In this document: in pieces, positions 11,339 to 25,420 of the stretch
How the letters are laid out: every line of letters begins with the position of its first letter
Position numbering within the stretch: the first letter of the stretch is position 1
NCBI GenBank assembly: GCA_902729315.2
Contig: LR746273.1
Coordinates: forward strand, 6,530,501 to 6,594,500
Source: Spirodela intermedia
Lineage: Eukaryota; Streptophyta; Magnoliopsida; Alismatales; Araceae
Length of the DNA stretch: 64,000 bases
Direction of reading: 5' to 3'
Made by a program: the position numbers and the translations under genes
Notes under the pieces: generated by a model
Told to the model about the DNA's origin: nothing
Seen by the model: only the letters and a program-made list of their open reading frames with translations
Database searches by the model: none

Positions 11339-14300
11339 GCCTATTAACAGAAAGGCGAACCAGGAGGAAGAGAGAGAACGCGGATAGAGAGAGAGAGCGA
11401 GCGAACGATCGGAACGAACGACCGTGGTGGACGCCTCTTCTAAGCCTGTGAGGACAGGACGACTATAAAAGGGCAACCTTTGGGGGACGGCCGTTACCAA
11501 AATACGGCGGCGGTAAAAGGGCAAGTCATGTACGTATTAAAACCGCCCACCCCGAATATCACAGCTGGGGAAGAAGCCGACTGGAGCAAGAAGGAAAGAG
11601 AGAGAAATGATCCTCCTTCCCGGCCATTTCGTGCTTCACGGAGAAGTCCAGACCCAGCGTAGTCGTCACATCAGATAGAAAGGAGCGGCAATGGCCCAGA
11701 GCCCGCGATACATCCCACTCAAACCTGAGCTTCCCCCTGGTTCAACAGGGACAGCATCGCGGAGCCCCCGCCCAACCAGTGCTTTGAACGGGCGCCTCAT
11801 CGTTATCCCCCGGAATTCAATTCCGAGTTTTCTTCCTGTTCGTCCCCTCACCAAATCCCCGAATATCCACTCTATCTTAATGAATATAAAACCGCCAGAA
11901 AAAATATTAATATTATAGAAATGACCTGCTCATAAATCTTCCGACCTATGGGGCCGATACGATGCAAGTTATATTACATCAAATAAAAAATATTAAATGT
12001 CGGGCCTGAATTTAAGCCCATCGGGAAAAAATCCCGGCCCAAATGCCATTGGCGTTGACCCATCTAAGGGCCGAAAACCATGTAATCATGGCCCGGGGCC
12101 GTCCTCTCACTACGCTATGAAAGACTATCGTTCCCATGGGGTACGTCTGCGTTTACAGTAAGAAAAGAAAATATGTCCAATCTATAAAATAAAATGCTGA
12201 CTATTATGTCAGAGGCGGCCCCACCACGGAGGGCGACCCGCTAGGCCACGTGGCTATTAAAAATCCGACAGCTCAATTGGACCCAAGTTTGATGACAGAC
12301 TGTCTTCTTCCTCCTGATGGACTCAAGTGGCTCACGGCTGGCCGCCTCGTTTCCTCTCGAGGGTTGATATCCTCCGTCCATTTCGCCGACTGTTGGCGGA
12401 CGTCTGACAAGTAATTTAATAAAATATTATTTTATGACGTCACGTTGCCCTCGGGGTGTCCATTCCTCATTTGACGTCCTCTCTGGCATCATTCGACGGG
12501 GACCTTCGGTCTCTAATTTCATCTTTACTATGTTTTCACGGTGTATTTTCTTTAATTGCCCATGAGTTCTTTCTGTCTGCATCCATTATAACTCGCGCAT
12601 GCCATCAAAAATATTTTATCATTTTCAACATTGGCGCTTAAATGATTTTTGTAAATTTGTTGACCTCAAAATTACGGTTGACTTTTGGAACCTTCTCCCG
12701 CCTTCATCCTTAGTAATCACTTTCTGCCCCTCCCCCTTCCCTCAGCCTGAGCTTATCCCTATTGGGGCCGACCTCACACGAGTCTATTTCCAGCATCTTT
12801 GTCCATTTTTCAACGCGTCGTCTCAGGATGGGTACAGCCATTTCGGCCCAGCTGGCGCAGTTGCATGCGACCGACCCTCACGACGCCCGATCAAGAGGTT
12901 TTTAGTATTATGAATATTATAGTGTGCTTAAGCTTTTGGGGTGTAGAGAATGTAATGATTGAAGGGAAACTTCTAAGGGGTTGGGCAATTTCGAGTAGAT
13001 CCTGTTAATTGTGACACATTGGCAATCGTTTGGTTGACTAGTCGACTGTCAACGTGACCCTTTGTTTTGGCTAAGTAAAAATGTCAACTGTAAACCACAC
13101 GCCGGAGGGGATCCTCCCCGGCGGATGTGACGGCGCGATCGCCTCTCAGCCGCCCTTCGTATTAGGCGGGGCTTGCCCTGGGTAATGGGCCTAAAACCAT
13201 TACCCGGTGATGCGAGGATGTGTAGTCCGTGGGCCTCTCTTGAGCTAGTCGTCACTGATGAACGAGGGCAATCATAACGAGTTGAAATGGGTCCGCATTA
13301 AATTTGGGAGCTGTGGATAGGAGGCATCGAGACAGCCCCAGCTCCATTATTTTTATCAAGGAGTTCGTCTAATGTGCAGGGCTTCTTCGCGGCCTGTCTA
13401 AACGGGTTATGCTCCTTTGATCTTTTAGCTGGTACTTCGTCGGAATGGAAGCCGCGTTGGGTTCCATCGACCTTATCCTTCGCTGACGAGAGCTGATTAT
13501 AAGGATCTTGAGAGAGTTCGTCGTGTGGATTGCTTCCCCCGTTGACGAGAGTTCATCACAAGGAGCCATCAGCTCCAGAATTTGTGTGATGTCGAACGTG
13601 CATAAACAAAAAAAGATGCAGGAGAAGGAGGATCTATTACGTATCCCCGTGAGCTGGTGGGGCGCTATACAGAACACCGATGAGGATCGTCGAACTATTT
13701 GGAGGATACTCCCCACAACCGTCATCAAGCTGTTTTACGGAAAAGGAACCTTATTTTTTAGCCCAAAAGATGCCAAATTATTGAGAGTTTGGCTTTGGGG
13801 ATCAAGGTTTCTAAGAAGAATCGAGCGAAGGCAAAATCGTACATTTTGTTTAAAAATGGTTGTAAATTACGGCTAACTGTTGAAGAAATTAGCTTAATAT
13901 AGATCGTACGGATGCATTAACATAGAAGAACAATCACACAATAAAATATAGAACCAAGCCCAGACTAGATCTACATAGCACCCCGAAAAGATATCTGATG
14001 ATTAATCCGTTTCAGTAAAAACCGTTCAACGAGGACGAGATGCGCGAGTACTCACCCATGAACATTATTCTGCATGCACAGGGTGATGGCTCGCTGGTCG
14101 GCGTTTTTGCCGAAGTGTCGCCTAGTTGAGCTGCGATGATTTCAACTCGGTATAGATCGAAGTGCGGCGGGACCATCGGTCGTTTACGGCAGCTTTTCTC
14201 ATTGTATGTTCCCGGTGAGGGGCGAGCAAGTTAGCCCGACGTAATATTATCAGCGAAGTAGGTCCTCGGGGAGTACTTTCTCGGTCTCGGGCAACAGTGG

Positions 14301-15692
14301 CTGCAATGGCGAGCCCACACCCGCAGCATCCACCGGAATCGTCTCCTGTAGATTCACACTCTACAATTTGGGTATGACAGAACGCTGCCATTTCTGTTCT
14401 TACAGCTGTATTTATAAATCTGATTCCTCCAGCTGTAAGTTCGCTGTTCCATTTCGATTCTTCGCAGGGCCATGTGGCCGACGAATCGTCTGCCTCTGAT
14501 TCGAGCCGCAAGCCTGCTTCTGCATTCTGAGCAGGAGATCCATACGCGCCTTCTTTCTTCTGTCCGCTCCTTCGGTTTCAACAGCGACGTCGTGTGGATC
14601 TGCCCTTCGTTGCTTCTTTATATTTTGGTCCTGGTTTGCAGTATATCGCTGTTTCAGGTCTGCTGGTGGGGTTGACGAGGATGGGAGAGGACCATGCAGA
14701 CGAGGTCTATGTGGCATCGCCCGTGGGAATTCTGATATTTCACCTCGGCGGGTGCCCGTCAAATCTATTACAGTGCACCGTTGTAGCACGCGCAGCTCGT
14801 AGCGACTACTCGCCCGGTCTCTCCGGCCCAGTTTCCTGAGTGGGCACCGGCGTGAATCGTTCCTTCCTCACTATTTCGAGGAGATTTCTCCGGCTGATCC
14901 CCAGCGCGACACCCCGTTTGGCGAGGAGATCCTGCGCGTCTGGGAGCGTGCAGCGAGGGGAAATCCTCCGGTCTTTCCTGCATGAAGAACGAGTCGGGGG
15001 CATCCGACTCGTTTACCGGGCGGAGATTGGGAGTGGGGAATCCTCTGAAGTCATCTTCATCATCTATCCGAAAGGCGAGGGGGAAAGTCGATGAACAAGG
15101 AGATTTTGGCGGTAGTTTAAGCCGTAAGGTGGGGGGGGGGGGGAACATGTAATGATTAACTCATTAAATTCAACGTCAATCACTGCGACTGGATGACGGC
15201 CACCTGGCAGCTGAGAAGACAACTGGGAAGCTTACGGCTGTCAAGTTTCACCTGCTCCTGCCGCCCAGCGGGAGGGAAGAGGGAGAGGCCGGGCTGCCTG
15301 CCCTCAGTCGACGGGACGGTTCAGGCAAAAGCGAGGAGAGGATGGCGTGTCGGAGCAGGGGGTGGTCAGGAGGCCGTCGCCAGAATAAGCCGAAGCTGCC
15401 GGTCACCGACGCGGCCCCACCCCTTCCCGACCGTCCGTCAATTTGCAGGGAGAATAAGTCCCCCACGTAGAAACGAACAAGCGCAGGCAACAAAATGGAA
15501 CTCCCGCAATGGCTCAGAATCCAAATTAATAACTCACCATCCTTCTCACTCTCTCTCGTACAAAATTAAAGAAATGCTTGGAGAGGGGACACGGAGAGAG
15601 AGAGAGAGAAAACCCCGAGTGGAGAGGGCACTGTATTCACATTTTTGGTTAACAGTGTGGTCTCTTCTCCGACTTAGCCGGAGATCCGGAGA
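11339..15692. other. Intergenic, no gene assigned
   Basis: This holds the TauE/SafE upstream region and the EPFL 3' flank. Several GGCCCA/TGGGCC motifs and a short hairpin CGGGAAAAAATCCCG lie near 11.95-12.11 kb. A perfect 9-bp stem with an 8-base loop (GGGTAATGG / CCATTACCC) is at 13179-13204. Between 14.1 and 15.15 kb the minus strand has overlapping, mildly coding-like frames that I could not place in a family. A run of G bases is at about 15131-15143. No tRNA or complete gene was recognised. Confidence 0.4.
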
Positions 15693-16238
15693 TCAGGGAT
15701 TCATGATCTGGTTCCCGCACTTGCACTTCCAGCTGACGGGCTTGTAGTTGGAGCTGCCGTCGTCACCTCTGTAAGCCAGGGCAGCGGGGAAGCGTCCACC
15801 GCCGGCCCTGGCCTGTGGCACTGCCGGTACCTGGACCGGCTCGCAGTGGCCGCAGGCGCGGCACCTTCTCTCGCACAGCGGCGGCCTGGACCCGATCAAT
15901 GCCCTCACCGTCACCTTCCCTCCAATATGCTTCTAACCAGAGAACGGGAAAATCGTCAGTCGTTTAAGCCCTCACAGGGAGAAGGGAAGAGGGAGGCGCA
16001 CAAGGGAACAGCTAACCTCAGCTTTCTGTAGAAGCTCGGGCGTGGGCCTTCCTGCAAGTTGCGGAGAGAGCCAACGCTTCAGGAAGGAACTCTCACAATG
16101 CAACCCAAAGGGCATAAGAAGACGCTTACCTTGGGCTAGGAATCCCGTGTGGGTCGAGCAGAAGAGGAGAAACCAAAGGCACAGAAGAGGGAGAGGATTC
16201 CTGGGATGGCCAATACCTCGCCAACAACAGAAACCCAT
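15693..16238 (-). CDS. EPFL2: EPIDERMAL PATTERNING FACTOR-like secreted peptide (EPFL2-like)
   Basis: Three exons on the minus strand: 16238-16130, 16051-16017 and 15932-15693, all GT-AG and in phase, giving 127 residues. The N-terminus has a hydrophobic core (about 15-31) suited to a signal peptide. The mature domain shows the six cysteines of EPF/EPFL peptides at 68, 72, 75, 78, 118 and 120. Diagnostic blocks are GSRPPLCERRCRACGHCE, VQVP, then GDDGSSNYKPVSWKCKCG and the C-terminus NP. The GSRPP..C.RRC..CGHCE and NYKP.SWKCKCG blocks match Arabidopsis EPFL2 best, although other EPFLs are close. EPFL2 signals through ERECTA-family receptors in leaf margin and ovule patterning. The loop between cysteines 4 and 5 is Ala/Gly-rich and lineage-specific. 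The start is the first ATG of the frame; the upstream extension begins only with GTG. Confidence 0.9.
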
Positions 16239-16355
16239 CTCAACGATTCGTGGATGAACGAGAAGAAATAGGCGAGCAGCAGGAACCGGTGGGATTCTCT
16301 CCTTCGCGTCAGGAACTGTTCTTGAAAAACCAGCAAGGCCCACTGATGGATGGAG

Positions 16356-16363
16356 CTTAAATA
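16356..16363 (-). promoter_or_regulatory. Possible TATA element of the EPFL gene
   Basis: TATTTAAG on the minus strand lies about 120 bases before the EPFL start codon. It is a weak TATA match placed plausibly for a short leader, with no other support. Confidence 0.3.
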
Positions 16364-16477
16364 GCTAATGGGCGACGATGAATCTTGGAGACGAAGCCGA
16401 AAAGTTCTCAGTCACTAAGTTCTCCAATTCATTTCAAACATGGTATGATACACATTCCTCCGTAGATGCATCTACCT

Positions 16478-16509
<32 letters not shown>

Positions 16510-19500
16510 CCCCGAATTCTCAGAGGTGCAGAACAAAGCAGCGTTGCCGGGCGATCCCCGAACGCCAAAACAACAGAAAAGGCAGCGAAGAGTGACATCA
16601 GTTATGCATGGATTTAGGAGCAGCGGAGAGATAGAGAGAGATATAGAGAAAAAAGAGGGAGAGAGAGAGAGAGACGTCTAAAAGCCCCAACTAAAAGAGA
16701 GAGAAGTCAGCAACTAGGGGCTGGGGTGGGATCTTCCCGCAAAAGGACATTATCTCACAGCTGTGAGCCTACTTGTTCCCCCAGCTCCCCTCTCCACTGG
16801 TGTCATCCAGTAGTCATTTATGCTGTGCGTGCGCGCTTCCTCGCAGTCGGTGGCCTGTAGCCTGCGCAGCCCTGTCCAGCACGCCATCGCCCGGCCACAC
16901 TCCTTCCCCCACATAAATGATAACAAAAAATCCCTCACTTTTCATATGCGGATAACAATACTTGATAGTAACTAATTTAGAGGTAAACAATTAGTATGTG
17001 CATATATTTGTATACTTTGGGAATAATGGGCACAACCGGAATTTACCGTCCAGATCATCTGAGCTCTCTCTCTCTCTATATATATATATATATTGCGAAT
17101 TTTCAGCATATGATTGCTCGTAAATAACTAATATTTGGTTAGTCCTCAATGTAGTGATAAAAAAATACTAGTGTAGAAACTATTATAGCTTGGGTGTAAA
17201 TGATCTCATTCAGTCCCTAATCTCCTGATGATCTTCTCGAGTACCTGTCTCAACCGTCTACACCAGTGTGGATGTTTATCCTTCCTTCGGACAATGAGTT
17301 TCTCGAGGTCAACAATACTTAAGATAAATTTGATAACTATCATATGAACTAGGAAAATGCGTGATATCCCAAATAAAGTGCCAACATCTATACATCTTAA
17401 TGACGCTTGCCCCTTGGACGTCTTCTTCCCGTCATTGCTCTGCCCACATGAGCACTCTCGCTTTCCTCTCTATGCTCTCTCTCTCTCTCTTTCATTCACT
17501 CAGTGTCTCATCCTATCTCTGATATCAGTGGGAAGGTTGAGTAGGTGCACCGACCACGACCGGCGGCTCCTGTCCTTTCTCGCTGCGTCACCGAACGGCG
17601 TCTGATGAGAGAGGGTGGTGATCTCCATAGGATTTCCCTATTCCACCGTGCGACGTACGGTGCAATTTCTTGATGGGCTTCGGCATTCACTTGGCCCAGA
17701 CGAATTGGGCCTCCCTACGTTCAAGTTTTGGTCGGCCTAATGGAGCTTGCCTCCTGGTGCGCCCGGCAGCTTTTGGTGAAGGTTAGATTGGGTCCAACTC
17801 CGTTGAGCTTGCCTCAAATTCTAAACACATTAATGAGATAGTGCTAATTGAAAATTAATCAAAGCATGGGTCATTGGAAACAAATAGGGTCTTGGAATCG
17901 CTACATGTCGTATGATCGATGTGGTGTCTGCTGACTGTTTTCATCTTGACTATCCAAACTTCCCATTCTCAAAAAGTAAGAGTAGGGAAATATGCTTGTT
18001 GGGAGAACACTTGCTTTTAGAGAGGAGAAGAAGAATATGAAAATGGTGTCCTACAAGCCCTTTCACCAGCAGCCATGAAGGTGATTGTGATTGTTGGCTG
18101 GTCAACTTATTAGGCCACTACGACTGCCAAAGAGAGAAGATGATGAAATCATAATACACTCCTAACCATTACAATGGATGCCCATCTCATTTCTCTCTCT
18201 CTCTTCCCCCTTTCACTCTTGTCTTTCTCACTATCTCTTCCTAATTATGTGCTGTGGTAGTTAGTCTTGAGAGATAGTGAGGATGTGGGAGAAGCTATAT
18301 TTTGAGAGAGAATAAGATGATATGATTGATTCTCACTATTGAGTTTGACATGGCTAAGTGAAATACCAAGAGGATGGGGTGAATTGATTTATTATGTTTT
18401 ATGTTCTATCTACATGTGTGTGACAACACAAGTTCTCACACAGTTTCTCAATTATGTGTGTAAGTTTTCCTAAATCAATGTCTCTTTCTATGTAGATTCA
18501 ATCTAATCTCTCTCCCTTACCCATCACCATGAGAGAGACACATGACTTTTTATCCACTAGTTCACCCTTCATTGGACTATGTCTAATGTTAGAGGAACTT
18601 TTCTACCATAGTTCATTATTTTCCTCTGAAAATATAATTTATTTCACGTGATCAACGTTCTAAACACTCTTGCTTGATATTTGAAGAGATCAAACCCCTC
18701 ATAGGTATACTTTGACTCTCAACACCACGTGTCTAAGTCAACTACACTAACTTTTTCAGATAACATACCTTTTACGGGCAATATAGGCTCTCAAAATCCT
18801 GTGCCTTAACTCAAACCTCTCTATACTCATCATCCAAGTTATCTTAAGTCATGATGGAGAGAGTCAACCTTAAAAAAGTGTTATCTTGATTCACTACAGT
18901 ATAGTAAATCATATAATAAGACTTCAACTCTTTTTTTAAAGCACAAGGTAGTTAGGTTTGATGAATAAAGTTCCTCTTGAACTTAAATAAATGAGATGGA
19001 TAAATATCTTCATCCATCATTATATCTTCTTTGTAAACTTGTTTATTTATCTTCTAATGTTTTCTTGTCTTTTCAACACTTAAGAACAATCACACAACTT
19101 TTAAATTCTTCCCATTGCTCCATTAGCATGTTAGTGAGTTTTAATTGTTCTTTATTTTGAAGCTATTCATTATTACATAGGTTGTTCTTGATATTTTATT
19201 TCGAGATATGTGATAGATTTTTGACATTTTCTCTTTCAAAGTCCAACTCAGATGTGGTCATTGAGTTTGTCATTTTGTCTAGATATAATGTCAACATGTT
19301 ATCATTCATAATTTATGCTGTTGACTTTGGTTATTCTTCAGTTCGAAGCTTTTTGTTCTCATGTTAGTTATCCCTGATATGATGTCTAGAGATATATAAC
19401 TTATCAACTTATATTTTTTTAGTTTAAAGGTTGAGCTTAGATATGGTCATTAAATTTGTTATTTTGTTCATATAATTTGTTAGCATGGTACCATCTAGGA

Positions 19501-20719
19501 TACATGCAATTGATTGTCATTGTTCCTCGCTTTGAGTCTTATAACTTTCTCACAAATTCTATTCAAATATTTGGTCTAGAGATTTGTAATAGGTCAGTGA
19601 TTACTTCTCCTTTTGAGGTTGAGTCAAAGTAAGTTGTTTTACTTTGTCATTTTGTCAACATATGATATTGATGTGTTACTATTCACAGTATCTGGTGAAG
19701 ACTTCTCTACTTCTATGAGAGCTTCATGTGATCACTTCAGATCAACCATCGTGTAGGACTAGAGTTTGATTCATATCTTAGTCACTAATCTTTTGATATT
19801 GTTGTGTATTTATTAATCAATTTTACAATATGTTAATGCAGAGATATTGATTACAAGTTCTGCCTATACCTTAAACTTTATGATATTCAAATATTTCAGC
19901 TATCATTTTTCTCACCTTTTCATAGGTTATGTCCCTAGTTTGAATCTCATGTCTAATCATGTATGCTTTGATTTTTTCGAATGTTCCTCTCATTAATGCA
20001 TCTAACTTCAGGTCCCTCATGTCCTATTTTCAAATCTGACTATGTAAGTTTATATTTTTGAATTGCATATGAAACTTCACATGTGTGAATACATGTTCCT
20101 TTATATTTATGTTCAGTAATATGATGATGTATTATTTTAACATGAACAATATCTCAAAGATGTAACTCATTATATTTGTTGATAGACATATGATTATTTC
20201 AAATATTATCAATATATATGTATTAATGTTTTTCAGAAATATTGAACTTGTGATATAAACTATCATCATGCCTATTAATCACTTAATATATAATTATTAT
20301 TAAATAAAATTTTCATTAAAAGTATCAAAACTATAATCAACACTCACTTCTTCAATTTGATCAATCTCTATTTTTTTCTGAAAAAGGGAATACTTTCATC
20401 ATAGAATTGAGGAAGAGATCTTAACATTTTGCATGGCTCTTTTTCTATTTGTTCTCCAACCAAAAATAACATCTCTAGCTCACTCTATAGATGATGGAAG
20501 ATCTATTATGAATCACATAAATATTGATATATTATTTTTGTACTTTTTTTATTTCTTACAATATTTTCATCCTCATTATCTTGACTTAGATATCTTTGAC
20601 CCATCCATACTTCAGGAATAATAAGTTTTTAATTCATTTTTCATTTGGGTATTTTTACTATTCTATTTTTACAACATTTGGTATTGAAACTTAATTACTG
20701 TTATCTTATTAAATTTAAT
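16364..20719. other. Intergenic, increasingly AT-rich, no gene recognised
   Basis: GA tracts occur at about 16480-16506 and 16630-16675 in the EPFL upstream region, and a CT/TA tract at about 17066-17094. From roughly 18 kb the sequence is AT-rich with no long open frame. It is probably old retroelement or LTR sequence leading into the copia relic at 20.7 kb, but I could not identify it further. Confidence 0.4.
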
Positions 20720-22340
20720 ATTTTAAGATGTCAATAATAAATTTAAGGTTGCAAAATTAGATGGAAATATAGACTTTAGTTTATAATAGAAGAGAGTGAA
20801 GTCAATATTTGTAAAACAAATACTTTCTATTTGTTGACAAAGCTTTGCATGGAAAGTAAAGAGAAAAAAAATGAAGATGATTGTGATGAATTAGATTCGA
20901 AATAGTCTTATACAAAGTGGTTTTGTTTAGCTAATAAGCTAATGCATAACAATGATAAAATGGATTTCTAATGATTGATAAGAGAAAATCTAAAATGTTA
21001 TACATGTGAAGATCTCTTGAAAATATGATACATTTGACAAAATTAGTTATATGCTTTATGTATGTGATAAAAAAAATGTATTAAAACAAATGAATATATC
21101 TAATAAATTTATCTCACAATTTTGTAGCTTGAAGGCCAACATAGAGAGATAAGATCAAGTCATTATTCTTCTTTTACTATTACCTTAGTCCCATAATCAT
21201 TTGGAGATGACATCTTACATGGTAAACTTTATTTGAGGATTGAAGACATTAAATCTTCTATATATGCTAAAAGTTTAATGATAAAAAGTTTGAGTTAAGA
21301 AATAAGACATTAGAAAAATAAAAAATACACATAAATCATTTAACATATAAGTCAAGGGTAAGGATAAATGCTACTACTACAACTAAGAAGGCATTCAAAA
21401 GTGGACTCTCCACAACTTTAACTAAGGTTTAAGAAAAATGGTAAGGAATTAGCTATGGAATATAGCTTCATTTCTAATTTAGAAAAAGAAAGAGATATTA
21501 CCATAATCTTTTAATGTATAGATTATTTTAATACACAGATTCTTGATTTTAGTTACTCTCATTGTATGTCCATCTAAAGATTGATTTTAGACCTATATAT
21601 CTCATGATAGAAGTAAACCTTTATAAATAATAATACAAATTCTAAATTTTTTGTGATAAAATAATAAATATCAAGATGTTTGATGGAATAATGAAAACTA
21701 TGATAGATGGTAGACACGTAATTTACTTGAAAAAGGTCTTATCTCCATTTATATATTGAATATAAATGGTTTTCATTATATTTCTGCTAAAAATAATTTG
21801 AAAATAAAAATAATTTTAATTATTACTAATAGAGAGAAGTAAATCACAAAATAAATTACTTAATACAACTATATCAAGTGATGTAGCAATCACTTCTTAT
21901 TTTGAAGATGATGACAAGATAACTTGGCCATATGACTGAAACATGAAAAATAAGTTAGGTTTAAATGCATTATTCCTTGTAAGAAAACTAAAAATATTCT
22001 TAAATATGTCCATTCAGATGTTTGGGGTATATCGTTAGTCATTTCCTAGGAGTATATCTTATTTAAGTGTCTAATTTTTAAAACAAAAGTTATAAATGTT
22101 CAACACATTTAGGCATTTTAAAACCAAAGTTGAAAATAATAGAAAATATTAAAATTTTACATACCAACAATGGTGATGAGTTCTTATCAAATGAGTTTAA
22201 TGATTTTTTTGTTTGAAAGAATGCATAATTCATCACTTGGTTATTTTACACACAACACAAAAAAATGAAATAACTAAAATGATTATCATTACATTATTTG
22301 AGAGAGGATATTGCATGAGGCTATTGCATGACTGTTTATG
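20720..22340 (+). mobile_element. Decayed Ty1/copia relic (gag to integrase)
   Basis: With many stops and frame slips, the plus strand follows copia order. At about 20740-20830 there is a gag start resembling KLDG plus a 'kVKsIf.qq' stretch. Near 20890 is a DELD-like piece, and at about 21160-21320 a late gag piece resembling SHNHLETTSYM. An integrase segment lies at about 22110-22260, with FKTKVEN, then TNNGDEFLSNEF (the D-N-G-E/D-F integrase motif) and a YTQHKKM remnant of the YTPQQNG motif. Reverse transcriptase and LTRs were not recognised. This relic is more decayed than the element at 26.8-34.1 kb. Confidence 0.65.
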
Positions 22341-24565
22341 AAATTTTGACTTGACATAGTTAACACATTATCTTATTTGATGAAGTGATCTTACTATACA
22401 TCATTGGGACTGAAGACACTAAAGAAAGTTTGGTATGAATTGATATCCTACTGAATTTGGTCTATACTTTCCCAATGAATCTTTTATAAGTCAGCCACAC
22501 CCTTTTATTGTACTGATCCCTTAAACCTTTTGTACTTAAATCTCCTTGGCACTTGTCATTAGTTACTTTTCAATTTTAAATTATAAAATAAGTTCATTTT
22601 TCAACTTAGTAATTTCATATGTTAATTTAGATCAAATCATCATGTCATTAATGCACACAATAATAAAAGTATTATTGAGAAAAATAAAATTATACAAAAT
22701 TATCATACATGCTCCTTATGTAATTATATGTCAACATAAAATCATAAAATTAATTGTAGTATTGATAGAGAGTTTGCTTCAATCATAAAGAGGTGCATTA
22801 AGTTTGCACACTAATCTTTCATTATCATATTTGATAAAATCATTTGGTTGTAACCCATAAATCTTTTTATTTAAAGTTTCATATAAAATTATAATTTTTA
22901 CATCAAGTTGTCCTAATTATAAATCTCATCATATCTCTACCTTGGCAAGTATAACTCTAATAAAAAAACATTTTACCATTGGTGAGAAAACTTTATTCAA
23001 ATGAATACCTTCTTTTACCCAAATATGTTTGCTACTATAACTAGCCTTACATTTGGATGGTTATCTTTCAGAAACATATTTCTCCTTTTTAGTATACTTA
23101 CTTGCAACCAATTGTTTTATGATAATCTAGTACAAACAGTAGAGAACATTTAGTACTTTTTGCTATTCATAAGGAGTCAAGTGATTGAAATATTTAATTT
23201 CATTCATTCATTACTTCACAATCATTTTCATCTTAACTTATTAAAAAAGAGCACAAAATCCCCAGATTAACAATGAGTATATTGTACTTCATCTAAAATT
23301 CTATCATAAGGTCAAGACATTATTTATAACCATATGCACACATTGGATATCAAATGATAGTAGGCCTATATGTTACTGCTTAGTAAAAGTTGTTTTTTTT
23401 CCTCATATAACAAAGATTATAGCAAGAGATCTATTTTTCATATGATATTACGTGTACTTTGGTTGCTTTGTTAACATGATTGACAATTCAACATAGCTTT
23501 GATTATAAATATACTGTCACCTTGAAAATCAATCATCAATGACTTAAGTAATAATCGTCATTATTATGTCATATAATTTCCTAATTTGTATTCTACATGT
23601 TCTTAATAGCCTTACCTCCCTACATTAAAATATCATTTTTATTCTTGGGTTAAGGATTTTGACACCACTAGTAATCACATAAAAAATAATCATTCATTGC
23701 TTGTATCACTACCCAAATCCTTATATCAGGACTTAAAGGTTGTTGAAACATATTTTTTTTATCATTCTATAGGAAAAGGACATCGTCAAATACTTAGTTG
23801 AGAAGAAAAATAGAATTATGATGTGTTACAAAGATTTCTTTAAAATTGAAAGAAAGGTGTGGACCCACAAAAGTATGTGTTGACTCATTTAAGATTGAGG
23901 AGGTGATATTTTTATTGAGAAAAGCATATGACAACCTATCAAGAATTGTGGAAAGAGAGTACTTAAACTCATGTGTTTCACCTACAAAAATTCAAAATTT
24001 AATCTCCGAACATAAATATTTTCTAACAAAAATTTGACACATTATACATGATAGAATATTTGATACATATCAAAGTATCTTTAACAAAGCTGATGTATCT
24101 TGACATATAAAAAAATCAAATAAAAGTGAGAAAACCTCATCCTAACATGTTTGTAATGCAAATGGGTCAAAAACTAGTTAAACTAACAATCAGATCATAG
24201 TCTAACTTGTGGGTTTACTTAGATTTCAACTTAAGAAGTTTTTAATTAATTAAATCTTAGACATTTGAATTCAAATAGTCCAAACTCTAGGCTCCATAAA
24301 TAACTATTCAAAAAAGTTTTCAATGAAAACTTAAATATGTATACTAATTATGAAGTTGCTTATCAAAGTACTACTATAAGAGAAAATCAAAAGCAGCTTA
24401 ATACACCCCTTACAAAAAGAGAGACCTCTGCTCACTTCAAATGAATGTGTGATAAGAAGATTTTGAGAGAGGAATTCTGAGAAAATTCAAAGAGATAGTC
24501 TCTATGATCACCAACTTTTTTTAAAAAGTTACATTAGATTGTTACAACTTTATACAATTAAAAAT
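22341..24565. other. AT-rich, no gene recognised
   Basis: No coding family is recognisable. A 63-residue open frame at 23846-24037 (plus) is Lys/Glu-rich but has no identifiable domain. Probably decayed mobile-element sequence. Confidence 0.35.
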
Positions 24566-24875
24566 CATGACAATTTACTACTGCTTAGATTATTCGATGA
24601 TTCATTTATATGAAGCTTCTCCAATGAAAAAATTAAAAGATGAAGAGCCTAAAAGAGTCATAACTTGTTCACATTTGTATTTAGTGTATCTTTGCTCTCA
24701 AGACTCATCTACAACATTCAACAACTGGAAGCCATGAAACTTTACTACTGCTCAAGTTATGTAAGGATTCATTTATACAAAAAAAATTAAAAGATGAAGA
24801 GCTTAAAAAAATCATTACTTGTTCACATTTGTATTTATTGTGTGTTTTCTCTCAAAATTCATCCAAAGCCTTAAT
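24566..24875. repeat. Degenerate two-copy tandem repeat, period about 167 bases
   Basis: Copy A starts CATGACAATTTACTACTGCT at 24566 and copy B starts CATGAAACTTTACTACTGCT at 24733. Both continue through a GATTCATTTATA block, AAAATTAAAAGATGAAGAGC and CTTGTTCACATTTGTATTTA, then a CTCTCAA..TCATC ending. Copy B lacks a few internal bases. Function unknown. Confidence 0.8.
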
Positions 24876-25420
24876 CTAGAAGAGATAAGTTTGTGATAAT
24901 CTTATTTGGCCCCATATAGTCGTGAATATAGAAAGAGATTCCTATTTAGATCTTGAGTTGAATGGAGTTGTTTAATATAATGTTAAGACTTATAAATTTC
25001 ATAATTAAATATGTATCTAATCAATAATTTAGTAAAACCCAAATAAGCAACATTGTATGAGATACTTGAAGAATTAAGTAAGTTGGTGACCAAAAATTAT
25101 AAAATCATGTCTCTTGCCATTTATATCTAAGGAATCCAAAAGGAATAGGAAAGCATTAAAAAAGAAAAGAACTAAAACTTTACTAATTCACACATTCATG
25201 ATGGTGTGATTTGACATAAAATGTAATAAGTGGTATCATAACCCTCCTCAATACATAAAAAAGTGAATCTCTTTTAGAAGTAGATCTAAATGTCAGTCAC
25301 TTTATGATCAAATGTAGAATAATTTTCCACCTTTAAACCTTCCTTATTTAATGGTTCAAATTATACATATCAAATATCAATAATAATAATTAGTGACAAA
25401 CACATATTAATGCATGGAAA

